Source of the DNA: Alterinioella nitratireducens
GTDB lineage: Bacteria > Pseudomonadota > Alphaproteobacteria > Rhodobacterales > Rhodobacteraceae
Length of the DNA stretch: 64,000 nucleotides
NCBI RefSeq assembly: GCF_013155465.1
Contig: NZ_JABJVX010000002.1
Span: forward strand, 1 to 64,000
Direction of reading: 5' to 3'
The notes below the pieces were generated by a model. That model was given only the letters and a program-made list of their open reading frames with translations. It ran no database searches and was not told the origin of the DNA. Below are positions 1-9,700 of the stretch, in pieces (position 1 is the first letter of the stretch; each line of letters starts with the position of its first letter). A program made the translations under genes and the position numbers.

Positions 1-22
1 GGCGACAATCGCCGCCCTGTAA

Positions 23-283
23 CTGCGGCCGAGCCAAGGCCGAAGAGCAAAGTTACACCATTTCCCGGGACACTATCTAACCGGCATCATACTCCCGGCT
101 CACGATGGACATAGTGAGGCGGCAGACTTCTTGAAGAGCGCCGCCATATCTCTTGATTTGTTAACGCCTTATCTTGAGCATCAAAAAGCCGCCAAAGTTG
201 CGCAGGATTACCCAAGACTTTTCACAATCGAAGATCAGTCTTCCCAATCGCCTCAAGAGACTGAAGAAGAAAAGCCGCGCTAA
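23..283 (+). other. Open frame without a start, possible gene remnant
   Basis: This frame is open after a TAA at 20-22 and ends at a TAA at 281-283. Its translation looks protein-like (for example ILPAHDGHSEAADFL, then a Glu-rich tail), but there is no ATG or GTG start and no family that I recognise. A second frame open from base 1 to a TAG at 112-114 may be the tail of a gene entering from the left. The last 62 bases overlap the better supported minus-strand gene at 222-377. I read this stretch as a decayed or frameshifted fragment, with low certainty. Confidence 0.2.
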
Positions 284-377
284 ACCTGCGTCGCGACAAC
301 TTGTTGCGAATGCTCACCTCCGTCTCTCCGATCTTTTCTGCCAGCTGCGCGTAAGTCCCCGGTGTCTTCTTCATCAT
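222..377 (-). CDS. DUF6471-like small protein (51 aa)
   Basis: A 51-residue protein containing TYAQLAEKIGETEVSIRNKL followed by SRRRFSAAFLLQSLEAIG and ending in DLRL. This matches the pattern I know for DUF6471, a small helix-turn-helix-like family of unknown function, often found on plasmids and islands in alphaproteobacteria. The start is a double ATG at 372-377, and an in-frame TAG sits two codons upstream. Family members usually have about 15 more N-terminal residues, so the gene may be slightly truncated. It overlaps a weak plus-strand frame. The function is unknown; a DNA-binding role would be inference. Confidence 0.6.
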   Translation of the reverse strand: MMKKTPGTYAQLAEKIGETEVSIRNKLSRRRFSAAFLLQSLEAIGKTDLRL

Positions 378-470
378 GCCCTAAGGGTGATTCACGCCGC
401 CCCGCAAATCCACTATTCTCTTGGTGCGTTTGATAAATAAGGCCGCTCATGCGCAATCTCGAAGTTGCGT

Positions 471-2003
471 TCAAACCACCTCCCCCGCATCCATTCGCTC
501 AAGGAACGCCTCCGCCTCGGCCAGCACCGTGTCGCGTTTCTCCGCGTCCATCCGCTCCCATGTCCGGTACATCTGCGCCATCCGGGGGTTGTCCTCGAAC
601 CGCGCGCGGTGGCGGATCAGGAAATGCCAGTAGAGCAGGTTGAACGGGCACGCCCCCTCGCCGGTCTTGACGGTCACGCCATAGCTGCAGCTTTTGCAGT
701 AATCCGACATCTTCGCGATGTAATTGCCGCTTGAGACATATGGTTTCGACGCGATGACACCGCCATCGGCGAACTGGCTCATGCCGATGGTATTCGGCGC
801 CTCGACCCATTCATAGGCGTCGGCATAGACCTCAAGATACCATTCATGCACTTCGCCCGGATCGACGCCCGCGAGCAGCGCGAAGTTGCCGGTGATCATC
901 AGGCGCTGGATGTGGTGGGCATAGGCCTCACGCCTGGTCGCATCGACGCATTCCCTGAGGCAGCGCATCTCGGTCTCTCCGCCCCAGTAGAGCGCGGGCA
1001 GCTTGCGGGTGTGGTCCAGCGCGTTGCGGGACGTATAGTCGGGGCCTTCCAGGAAATAGATGCCACGGACATATTCGCGCCAACCGATGATCTGGCGGAT
1101 GAATCCCTCGGCGGCATTGATCGGCACATCGCCCGCCTGCCACGCCGCCTCGACCCGGCGGCAGACCTCCAGCGGGTCCAGCAGGCCGACATTCATGTAG
1201 GGCGACAGCAGCGAGTGGAAGAGGAGATCCTGCCCCCTGACCATCGCATCCTGGTAATCGCCAAAGCAGGGCAGGGCATGGGCGATGAAATGATCCAGCG
1301 CCTTTTCCGCCTCTTCCGGATCGGTGGCAAAGCGGAACGGGCGCAGCTTGCCGAAATTCTCGGAGAACCGCGCCTCGACGAGGTCCAGCACCTGCCTGAC
1401 CACCCCATCCGGCTCGAACCGGGGCGGCTCGGGCCCTTCCAGCCCCTTGGGTGGCGACTTGCGGTTGTCGCTGTCGAAATTCCACGCGCCCCCCGCCGGA
1501 TCGTCACCTTCCATCAGCAGGCCCGTCTTGCGCCGCATCTCGCGGTAGAAATACTCCATGCGCAGCGATTTGCGGCCCTCGGCCCAATCCTCAAATTCCT
1601 TATGCGAGCAGATGAACCGGTCATCTTGCTGGATATGCAGCGTCAGGGGGTGATCGCGCAGCGCCTCGATCAGCCGCCATTCGCCGGGCTCGGTGGCCAG
1701 CACCTCCTTGGCGCCATGTTCCTCGGCCCGGCGCAGAAGCTCACCGCCGATAGAGCCCGCGTTGTCTTCATCGTCCAGCCGCGTGTAGCAGACCCGCCAG
1801 CCGTCCTCCTGCAATCGCGCGGCGAACTTGCGCATTGCAGAGAGGACGAAGGCGATCTTCTTGGGGTGATGCGCGACATATCCGGTTTCCGCCGCGACCT
1901 CGGCCATCACCACGATGTCGCGGTCCATGTCGGCGGCTTTCAACGCCGCGATAGAGAGCGTCAGCTGGTCGCCCAGGACCAGCACCAGGCGGGGCGCTAC
2001 CAT
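471..2003 (-). CDS. Cryptochrome/photolyase family protein, iron-sulfur (FeS-BCP/PhrB) type
   Basis: A 510-residue protein opening with MVAPRLVLVLGDQL, the typical start of the deoxyribodipyrimidine photolyase-related family. This family binds FAD and a ribolumazine-type antenna and repairs (6-4) photoproducts or acts as a blue-light sensor. Four cysteines at about residues 352, 436, 439 and 452 have the spacing of the [4Fe-4S] ligands of Agrobacterium PhrB (C-x2-C-x12-C near the end). I chose the ATG at 2003. It overlaps the stop of the upstream SDR gene by seven bases, so the two are probably cotranscribed. A TTG farther upstream is less likely. Confidence 0.93.
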   Translation of the reverse strand: MVAPRLVLVLGDQLTLSIAALKAADMDRDIVVMAEVAAETGYVAHHPKKIAFVLSAMRKFAARLQEDGWRVCYTRLDDEDNAGSIGGELLRRAEEHGAKEVLATEPGEWRLIEALRDHPLTLHIQQDDRFICSHKEFEDWAEGRKSLRMEYFYREMRRKTGLLMEGDDPAGGAWNFDSDNRKSPPKGLEGPEPPRFEPDGVVRQVLDLVEARFSENFGKLRPFRFATDPEEAEKALDHFIAHALPCFGDYQDAMVRGQDLLFHSLLSPYMNVGLLDPLEVCRRVEAAWQAGDVPINAAEGFIRQIIGWREYVRGIYFLEGPDYTSRNALDHTRKLPALYWGGETEMRCLRECVDATRREAYAHHIQRLMITGNFALLAGVDPGEVHEWYLEVYADAYEWVEAPNTIGMSQFADGGVIASKPYVSSGNYIAKMSDYCKSCSYGVTVKTGEGACPFNLLYWHFLIRHRARFEDNPRMAQMYRTWERMDAEKRDTVLAEAEAFLERMDAGEVV

Positions 2004-2662
2004 GGCACCGGTTTTCCGGCCCAATCGAAGAAGCCGCCACTGTCCTCAGGCGTCAGCCCATCCATGACCGACAACAGGTTCTGCGCCGACGCCTCCGGTT
2101 CCACCGCCGGGTGGCGGCCCAGGTATTTGCGGGTGAATTCGGTGCGCACGGTGCCGGGATGCAGCGCCACGCAAACGGCCCCCTTATGCGTGCGCGCCAG
2201 TTCGATCGAGGCCACGCGGACAACCTGGTTCACCGCCGATTTCGCGGCCCGGTAGCTGACCCACCCGCCAAGCCGGTTGTCCCCGATGGACCCCACCCGC
2301 GCCGACAGCACCGCCAAAACCGAGCGCCCGTCGCGCGGCATCAGGGGCATGGCGTGCTTGATCGCCAGCGCGGGGCCGATGGTATTCAACCGAAACTGCG
2401 CCGCCATCGCCTCAGGGTCCAGCGCGCGCAGGGTCTTCTCGGGCTCGGCGCCGTCGATCTCCAACGCGCCTGTGGCCACGATGATGCGGTCGAAGGGGCC
2501 ATCCAGCGCCCCCAGATGCTGCGCCACGCTGGCCTCGTCGGTGATGTCGAACCCGTCGCCGGAGCGTGAGAGGCCAACGACCTCGTCCATGCCTTGCAGC
2601 CGCGCCGCAAGCGCCGATCCGATCCCGCCAGATGCGCCGAGTATCAAGCTTCTCTTTGTCAT
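1997..2662 (-). CDS. SDR family NAD(P)-dependent oxidoreductase
   Basis: A 221-residue short-chain dehydrogenase. The N-terminus MTKRSLILGASGGIGSAL carries the Rossmann glycine motif, and SYRAAKSAVNQ holds the catalytic Tyr-x3-Lys. The size and layout resemble the C-factor (CsgA-like) subgroup often found beside photolyase-related genes in Rhodobacterales. The substrate is unknown. The start is the ATG at 2662, because the longer open frame lacks homologous sequence. The stop lies inside the start region of the photolyase gene, giving a two-gene operon. Nothing catalytic appears to be missing. Confidence 0.9.
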   Translation of the reverse strand: MTKRSLILGASGGIGSALAARLQGMDEVVGLSRSGDGFDITDEASVAQHLGALDGPFDRIIVATGALEIDGAEPEKTLRALDPEAMAAQFRLNTIGPALAIKHAMPLMPRDGRSVLAVLSARVGSIGDNRLGGWVSYRAAKSAVNQVVRVASIELARTHKGAVCVALHPGTVRTEFTRKYLGRHPAVEPEASAQNLLSVMDGLTPEDSGGFFDWAGKPVPW

Positions 2663-2741
2663 GACGCTCCATCTAAGGCGCAAGCCACGCGGGTCAAATT
2701 TCCCCTTTTCATCCCGGTCCTGCCCGGTAATACTGCCGCCC

Positions 2742-2828
2742 ATGACGACGCGCACCCATATCCCGGCCCCTTCCCGCCTGCCCGGCGGCGCGGCCCTGTG
2801 TGCGCTTCTTCTCCTTAGCCGCCTCTGA
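2742..2828 (+). CDS. Putative leuA leader peptide (28 aa)
   Basis: An ATG at 2742 opens a 28-codon reading frame that starts MTTRTHIPAPSRL and ends CALLLLSRL. Four Leu codons run in a row (CTT CTT CTC CTT), followed by Ser-Arg-Leu-stop. It ends 85 bases before leuA. A short peptide loaded with the codons of the end product, placed just ahead of the first committed enzyme of leucine synthesis, is the signature of ribosome-mediated attenuation. That reading is inference. No classic U-tract terminator is obvious, so control might act through access to the leuA start or through Rho. Confidence 0.6.
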   Translation: MTTRTHIPAPSRLPGGAALCALLLLSRL

Positions 2829-2854
2829 GCGTGCCTTTCGGCGCGACCGCTCAG
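2825..2854 (+). promoter_or_regulatory. Hairpin overlapping the leader-peptide stop, leuA 5' region
   Basis: CTGAGCG at 2825-2831 pairs with CGCTCAG at 2848-2854, and GCC/GGC can pair inside around a TTTC loop. The left arm contains the stop codon of the leader peptide, so a ribosome stalled on or released from the leucine run would change its folding. There is no T-run after the stem; GGGGGG follows. A conventional intrinsic terminator is therefore unlikely. Confidence 0.45.
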
Positions 2855-2913
2855 GGGGGAACCAGCGCCGAGATTCACACCAGATACCCAGGCTAAGACC
2901 AAGGACAGACTCC

Positions 2914-4482
2914 ATGACATCCGACAAGAACCGAGTGGTGATTTTCGACACCACCCTGCGCGACGGCGAACAGAGCCCCGGCGCCACCATGAGCCATGCC
3001 GAGAAGCTGGAGATCGCGGCCCTGCTCGACGAAATGGGCGTCGATATCATCGAGGCCGGGTTCCCGATCGCCTCGGAAGGGGATTTCGCAGCCGTCAGCG
3101 AGATCGCGAAAAACGCGAAAAACGCCGTCATCTGCGGGCTGGCGCGGGCCAATTTTAAGGATATCGACCGCTGTTGGGAGGCCGTGAAACACGCGAAATA
3201 TCCGCGCATCCACACCTTCATCGGCACCTCGCCCCTTCACCGCGAAATGCACGACCTGGACCAGGACGCGATGGCGCAAAGGGTGCATGATTGCGTCACC
3301 CATGCCCGCAACCTGTGCGACAATGTGCAATGGTCCTCGATGGATGCGACGCGCACGGAATGGGAGTTCCTCAAGCGCACCGTCGATATCGCCATCAAGG
3401 CGGGTGCCACCACGATCAACATCCCCGATACCGTGGGCTACACCGCCCCGGTCGAAAGCGCCGACCTGATCCGCCGCCTGATCGCCGAGGTGGAGGGCGC
3501 GGGGGATGTGGTCTTTGCCACCCATTGCCACAACGATCTGGGCATGGCGACGGCCAACTCCCTCGCTGCCGTCGAGGGCGGCGCACGCCAGATCGAATGC
3601 ACCATCAACGGGTTGGGCGAGCGCGCCGGCAACACCGCACTCGAAGAGGTCGTGATGGCCATGAAGGTGCGCAATGACATCATGCCCTGGCAGACCGGCA
3701 TCGACACCACCAAGATCATGCATATCAGCCGCCGCGTCTCGACCGTCTCGGGCTTCAACGTGCAGCCCAACAAGGCCATCGTCGGCAAGAACGCCTTCGC
3801 GCATGAAAGCGGCATCCACCAGGACGGGATGCTGAAGAACGCCGAGACCTTCGAGATCATGCGCCCCGCCGATGTGGGCCTGTCCGAGACCAATATCGTC
3901 ATGGGCAAGCATTCGGGCCGGGCGGCGCTGCGCTCGAAGCTGAAGAACCTGGGCTATGATCTGGGGGAAAACCAGCTCAACGACGTGTTCGTGCGCTACA
4001 AGGCGCTGGCCGACCGCAAGAAGGAGGTCTTCGACGAGGATCTGATCGCGCTGGTCACCGATGCGGGCGCCGATGGCGAGGGCCACCTGGAGGTCAGGTT
4101 CCTGCGCGTCATCTGCGGCACCGAGGCCCCGCAATCGGCCGACATCACCCTTCGCGTGGGCGATACGGACCATCAGGCGACGGCGCAAGGCGACGGACCC
4201 GTCGATGCCGCCTTCAATGCCGTGAAGGCGATCTTCCCGAATGATGCGGTGCTGCAACTCTACCAGGTCAGCGCCGTGACCGAGGGCATGGACGCGCAGG
4301 CCACCGTGACCGTGCGGATCGAGGAGGCCGGCATGATCGCCACCGGGCAATCCGCCGATACCGATACCGTGGTGGCCAGCGCACGCGCCTATGTCAACGC
4401 GCTCAACCGGCTGGTCATGCGGCGCGGCAAGACGGGCGGCGGGGATGTCAGGGAAATCTCCTACAAGGATGCGGGCGAGTGA
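2914..4482 (+). CDS. leuA: 2-isopropylmalate synthase
   Basis: A 522-residue enzyme that condenses 2-oxoisovalerate with acetyl-CoA, the committed step of leucine biosynthesis. Residues 10-20 carry the FDTTLRDGEQ motif with the catalytic Arg, and the HCHNDLG metal site lies near residues 204-210. The roughly 130-residue C-terminus is the LeuA allosteric domain that binds leucine. Full length for the family. The start is the ATG at 2914, preceded by AAGGA at 2901. A leucine-rich leader frame lies directly upstream, suggesting transcriptional or translational control by leucine charging on top of feedback inhibition. It appears to be monocistronic. Confidence 0.97.
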   Translation: MTSDKNRVVIFDTTLRDGEQSPGATMSHAEKLEIAALLDEMGVDIIEAGFPIASEGDFAAVSEIAKNAKNAVICGLARANFKDIDRCWEAVKHAKYPRIHTFIGTSPLHREMHDLDQDAMAQRVHDCVTHARNLCDNVQWSSMDATRTEWEFLKRTVDIAIKAGATTINIPDTVGYTAPVESADLIRRLIAEVEGAGDVVFATHCHNDLGMATANSLAAVEGGARQIECTINGLGERAGNTALEEVVMAMKVRNDIMPWQTGIDTTKIMHISRRVSTVSGFNVQPNKAIVGKNAFAHESGIHQDGMLKNAETFEIMRPADVGLSETNIVMGKHSGRAALRSKLKNLGYDLGENQLNDVFVRYKALADRKKEVFDEDLIALVTDAGADGEGHLEVRFLRVICGTEAPQSADITLRVGDTDHQATAQGDGPVDAAFNAVKAIFPNDAVLQLYQVSAVTEGMDAQATVTVRIEEAGMIATGQSADTDTVVASARAYVNALNRLVMRRGKTGGGDVREISYKDAGE

Positions 4483-4512
4483 CCTGATCGGGGGGCCGGA
4501 CGGCCCTCCTCC

Positions 4513-4908
4513 TCACCTGATATTGGCGCTCCAGGTGCCGCTGCCCGAACAAAAAGCGCTGCCGCTGCCGCGATAGGGAATGCCGTTGGTCACGTCGCGC
4601 GGATACCAGGTGCCCGACAGGCTGCATCCGGCCAGGCTGCCCGACACGGTGTTCACCGACAGCGCGGTTCCGGCCATCCCGACCGTGGCGGTGCCTTCCC
4701 ACCGCGATGTCGTGTTCCAGATATAATAGTTCCACATACTGTCCGCCGCGCAGGTCAGTCGGCGCAGTTCGAACCCGTAGATGCCGCTTGGCAGGTCGAT
4801 CCGCCCCTGCCAGTTCGACCCGCGATTGTCGCAATTCTGTGCGGCGGCGGGTGTGGCCAGGGTCAGACCCAGGCAGAGCATCGAGATTGTTGCAATATAT
4901 TTGAGCAT
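4513..4908 (-). CDS. Small secreted protein of unknown function
   Basis: A 131-residue protein with a clear Sec signal peptide (hydrophobic residues 5-18, likely cut after TPAAA near residue 23). The mature part has five cysteines and is rich in Gly, Ser, Thr and Trp, suggesting a small disulfide-bonded beta-rich fold. AAGGAG lies eight bases upstream of the ATG at 4908, which supports the start. It converges on leuA and diverges from mreB, so it is probably transcribed alone. I do not recognise the family. The periplasmic or extracellular location is inferred from the signal peptide. Confidence 0.75.
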   Translation of the reverse strand: MLKYIATISMLCLGLTLATPAAAQNCDNRGSNWQGRIDLPSGIYGFELRRLTCAADSMWNYYIWNTTSRWEGTATVGMAGTALSVNTVSGSLAGCSLSGTWYPRDVTNGIPYRGSGSAFCSGSGTWSANIR

Positions 4909-6262
<1,354 letters not shown>

Positions 6263-6298
6263 CCGTCGCGCAGGCGCGACCCTGACGTATAGGACGAC

Positions 6299-7225
6299 AT
6301 GGCCCGAGACCGCCAGGATAACAGCCATTCCCGCCCCGTCCGGCGCCTGTTGCTGACGGTTCTGCTGCTCTGCCTTGCGGTGCTGGTCCTGCTCTGGCGC
6401 ATCGACAACCCGCGGGCCGAACGGCTGCGCTCGGCGGTGACCGACCGGATCGTGCCGAACCTGGAATGGGTCATGGCCCCGGTCACGGCCTTCGGACGGA
6501 TGATGGATGATTTCCAAAGCTATTCAAGGCTCTACGAACAGAACGCCGAGCTTCGGCGCGAGCTTCAGCAGATGCGCACCTGGCGCGAGGCGGCATTGCA
6601 GCTGGAACAGGAGAACGCCCGCCTGCTGGACCTCAACCGGGTGCAGCTGGACCCCGAACTGACCTTCGTGACCGGCGTGGTGCTGGCCGATAGCGGCTCG
6701 CCGTTCCGGCGCTCGGTGCTGCTGAACGTGGGCGCGCGGGACGGCATCATCGACGGGTGGGCCACGATGGACGGGCTTGGCGTGGTGGGGCGCATTTCGG
6801 GCGTGGGCGAGAACACCTCGCGCGTCATCCTGCTGACCGATTCGAACAGCCGCATCCCGGTCACCGTCCTGCCCTCGGGCCAGCGCGCGCTGCTGATGGG
6901 CGACAATACCGGCGTGCCGCTGCTGGAGTTTCTGGAAGCCCCCGAGGACATCACCGCCAGCGACAGCGTCGTGACCTCGGGCGATGGCGGCGTGTTCCCC
7001 CCCGACCTCCTGGTCGGTCACGTCGTGGTGGATCGCGAAGGGCGGCTGCGGGTGCGTCCCTCGGCCGATTTCTCGCGCCTCAACTTCCTGCGCGTGATGC
7101 GCAGCCACCCCGGCACCGCCCTGTCCGATCCCGGCGGCATGATCGGCCCGCCCTGGCCGCTGATGCCCGAGGAAACAGAGGCGGACGCGCCCCCCCCCGC
7201 CGAGGAGGTGCCGACCGATGGCTAG
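6299..7225 (+). CDS. mreC: Rod shape-determining protein MreC
   Basis: A 308-residue bitopic membrane protein that links the MreB filament to the periplasmic wall machinery. One membrane segment lies near residues 16-35, a coiled coil with QNAELRREL and QLEQENARLL covers about residues 75-115, and a beta-rich periplasmic domain containing SPFRRSVLLNVGARDG follows. The acidic, proline-rich C-terminal tail is typical of Rhodobacterales forms. It overlaps mreD by eight bases, which implies translational coupling. Confidence 0.96.
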   Translation: MARDRQDNSHSRPVRRLLLTVLLLCLAVLVLLWRIDNPRAERLRSAVTDRIVPNLEWVMAPVTAFGRMMDDFQSYSRLYEQNAELRRELQQMRTWREAALQLEQENARLLDLNRVQLDPELTFVTGVVLADSGSPFRRSVLLNVGARDGIIDGWATMDGLGVVGRISGVGENTSRVILLTDSNSRIPVTVLPSGQRALLMGDNTGVPLLEFLEAPEDITASDSVVTSGDGGVFPPDLLVGHVVVDREGRLRVRPSADFSRLNFLRVMRSHPGTALSDPGGMIGPPWPLMPEETEADAPPPAEEVPTDG

Positions 7226-7757
7226 CACCCCTTCGCCCCGCCGCCTCTGGACCTGGCGCAGCCTCTATATCGGCCTGGGGCTCGGCGTCATATTCTTCCG
7301 CATCCTGCCGCTGGAAACCGGCACGCCCGGCTTGCCCGGCCCCGATATCATCCTGGGCGTGACCCTGGCCTGGGTGGTGCGCCAGCCCGCCGCCGTGCCC
7401 CTCTGGGCGATCGTGTTCCTGTTCCTCCTGTCCGATTTCCTGCTGCAACGCCCGTTGGGTCTGTGGACCCTGCTGGCGCTGCTTGGCTCCGAGGCGCTGC
7501 GCAACCGCCGCGCGGGCCTGGCCGAAGCGCCGTTCCTGGTCGAGATGGCCATGGTCTCGGGCATCGTTCTGATGATGATCGTCGCCGAACGCGTGATCCT
7601 GTGGGTGCTGATGACCGACCAGCCGAGCCTTGGCCTTGTGCTGATGGAGGGGCTTGCCACGATTGTGATCTACCCCCTAGTGGTCCTTGTCTCGAAATTC
7701 CTGCTGAGAATGGATAAGCTGCCGCTGGTCGACCTGGAAGCCGGACTCAGAGGATGA
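7218..7757 (+). CDS. mreD: Rod shape-determining protein MreD
   Basis: A 179-residue polytopic protein with about five hydrophobic helices (starting near residues 15, 40, 55, 100 and 140), the size and topology expected of MreD, the integral membrane partner of MreC. Sequence conservation in this family is weak, so the call rests heavily on its place between mreC and mrdA. AGGAGG at 7203-7208 lies nine bases before the ATG at 7218, inside the end of mreC. Its stop overlaps the mrdA start as ATGA. Confidence 0.92.
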   Translation: MASTPSPRRLWTWRSLYIGLGLGVIFFRILPLETGTPGLPGPDIILGVTLAWVVRQPAAVPLWAIVFLFLLSDFLLQRPLGLWTLLALLGSEALRNRRAGLAEAPFLVEMAMVSGIVLMMIVAERVILWVLMTDQPSLGLVLMEGLATIVIYPLVVLVSKFLLRMDKLPLVDLEAGLRG

Positions 7758-9700
7758 AACGCAGTCAGAAGGAAATCGAGGACAGTGCCCGCAAGGTGGG
7801 CCGCCGCAGCCTGATCATGGGCGGCGCGATGCTGGCCACGGGCGCGGTGTTGGCGGCGCGGATGCGCTACCTTCAGGTCGAGCGGGCCAGCGATTTCCGC
7901 CTGCTGGCCGAGGAAAACCGCATCAACATCCAGCTTCTGTCGCCCGCCCGCGGGCTGATCTATGACCGGTACGGGCGGCTCGTGGCGGCCAATGAACAGA
8001 ATTACCGCGTCGTCATGGTGCGCGAAAACGCCGATGACGTGGACGAGGTGCTTGAGCGTCTGTCGCGGCTGGTCAACCTGGATATGGGCGCGATGGCCCG
8101 CGCCCGCGACGAGATGATGTCCCGCGCGCCCTTTGTTCCCGTCACCATCGCCGACCGGCTCAGCTGGGAGGAATTTTCCTCGGTCGCCGTCAACGCGCCC
8201 TCCCTGCCCGGCATCACGCCGGAAGTGGGCCTCAGCCGCGTCTATCCGCTCGGCCAGGATTTCGCGCATATCACCGGCTATGTCGGCCCGGTCTCGGATT
8301 ACTACCTGCAATCGAGCGGCGACACCGACCCGGTCCTGCAAATTCCCGATTTCCAGGTCGGGCGCTATGCCGCCGAGGCGCAACTGGAACAGGATCTGCG
8401 CGGCGAGGCCGGAACCCGCCGCGTCGAGGTCAACGCGGCGGGCCGCATCATGCGCGAGCTGGACCGCGACCCCGCAACCCCCGGCGATGACGTGCAGCTG
8501 ACCGTCGATGCGGGGTTGCAGAACTTTGCCCAGGCACGAATGGCCGGTGAAAGCGCCTCGGCTGTGGTGATGGAGGTGGAAACCGGCGAGATCATCGCCA
8601 TGGCGTCGTCGCCGTCCTTCGATCCCAACCTCTTCGTGCGCGGCATCTCGGTGGCCGATTACAACACGCTGACCGAAGACCCCTACCGCCCGCTGGCCAG
8701 CAAGCCGGTGCAGGGCACCTACCCGCCCGGATCGACCTTCAAGATGATGACCGCGCTTGCCGGTCTGGAAATGGGCCTGATCGACCCCGAAGAGCTGATC
8801 AACTGCATCGGCTATATCGAGCTCGGCACCCGCAGGTTCCATTGCTGGAAGCGCAGCGGCCACGGTCGGATGGACATGAATAACGGCCTCGCGCAATCCT
8901 GCGATGTCTATTATTACGAGCTGTCGCAGCGGGTCGGGATCGACGCGATCGCAGCCATGTCGCGCCGCTTCGGCCTTGGCGAGCACCATGAACTTCCCCT
9001 GTCGGCCGTCTCCGAGGGCCTGATTCCCACCCGCGACTGGAAACGCGCCAATCGCGGCGCGGACTGGGTGGTTGGCGACACCCTGAACGCGACCATCGGG
9101 CAGGGCTTTGTGCTGGCCTCGCCGCTGCAGCTTGCCATCATGACCAGCCGTCTGGCCACGGGCCGGATGATCCGCCCCAGCCTGGTGCGCACCGTCAATG
9201 GCGTTTCCGCCCGGATGGATGATGGCGGCGATCTGGGCCTCGACCCCGCCAATCTCGAGATTGTGCGCCGCGGCATGTGGTCCGTCAACAACGCCCCGCG
9301 CGGCACCGCCTACCGGATGCGGTCCGAGGCCGAGGGCTTCGAGATCGCGGGCAAGTCCGGGACCAGCCAGGTCCGCAGTATCACCATGGCCGAACGCGCA
9401 ACCGGGGTTCTCGGCGATGACGAACTGCCCTGGAACAGGCGCGATCACGCCCTCTTCGTCGCCTATGCGCCCGCGGACAACCCGCGCTACGCCGTCAGCG
9501 TCGTGGTGGAACATGGCGGCAGCGGCTCCGGCGTGGCCGCGCCGATTGCCCGCGACATCCTTCTGCGCGCCCATTTTGGCGAGATGCCGCCGCTGTCGGC
9601 CTACCCGGTCAACCAGCGCCGCGGTATCGAGGAAATGCAGGACCAGCTGGACCTGCGGTCCTTCGAGACGCCCGAGGAAACCGGGCGCGTGCAGACATGA
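7754..9700 (+). CDS. mrdA: Penicillin-binding protein 2 (peptidoglycan DD-transpeptidase)
   Basis: A 648-residue class B PBP that crosslinks lateral wall peptidoglycan together with RodA. One N-terminal membrane anchor lies near residues 20-36 and a PBP dimerisation domain spans about 60-230. The transpeptidase has Ser327-Thr-Phe-Lys330 as the nucleophile motif, Ser382-Cys-Asp as the second motif and Lys534-Ser-Gly as the third. All catalytic motifs are present. The start overlaps the mreD stop, and the rodA start overlaps its own stop, both as ATGA, so the operon is translationally coupled. Confidence 0.97.
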   Translation: MKRSQKEIEDSARKVGRRSLIMGGAMLATGAVLAARMRYLQVERASDFRLLAEENRINIQLLSPARGLIYDRYGRLVAANEQNYRVVMVRENADDVDEVLERLSRLVNLDMGAMARARDEMMSRAPFVPVTIADRLSWEEFSSVAVNAPSLPGITPEVGLSRVYPLGQDFAHITGYVGPVSDYYLQSSGDTDPVLQIPDFQVGRYAAEAQLEQDLRGEAGTRRVEVNAAGRIMRELDRDPATPGDDVQLTVDAGLQNFAQARMAGESASAVVMEVETGEIIAMASSPSFDPNLFVRGISVADYNTLTEDPYRPLASKPVQGTYPPGSTFKMMTALAGLEMGLIDPEELINCIGYIELGTRRFHCWKRSGHGRMDMNNGLAQSCDVYYYELSQRVGIDAIAAMSRRFGLGEHHELPLSAVSEGLIPTRDWKRANRGADWVVGDTLNATIGQGFVLASPLQLAIMTSRLATGRMIRPSLVRTVNGVSARMDDGGDLGLDPANLEIVRRGMWSVNNAPRGTAYRMRSEAEGFEIAGKSGTSQVRSITMAERATGVLGDDELPWNRRDHALFVAYAPADNPRYAVSVVVEHGGSGSGVAAPIARDILLRAHFGEMPPLSAYPVNQRRGIEEMQDQLDLRSFETPEETGRVQT

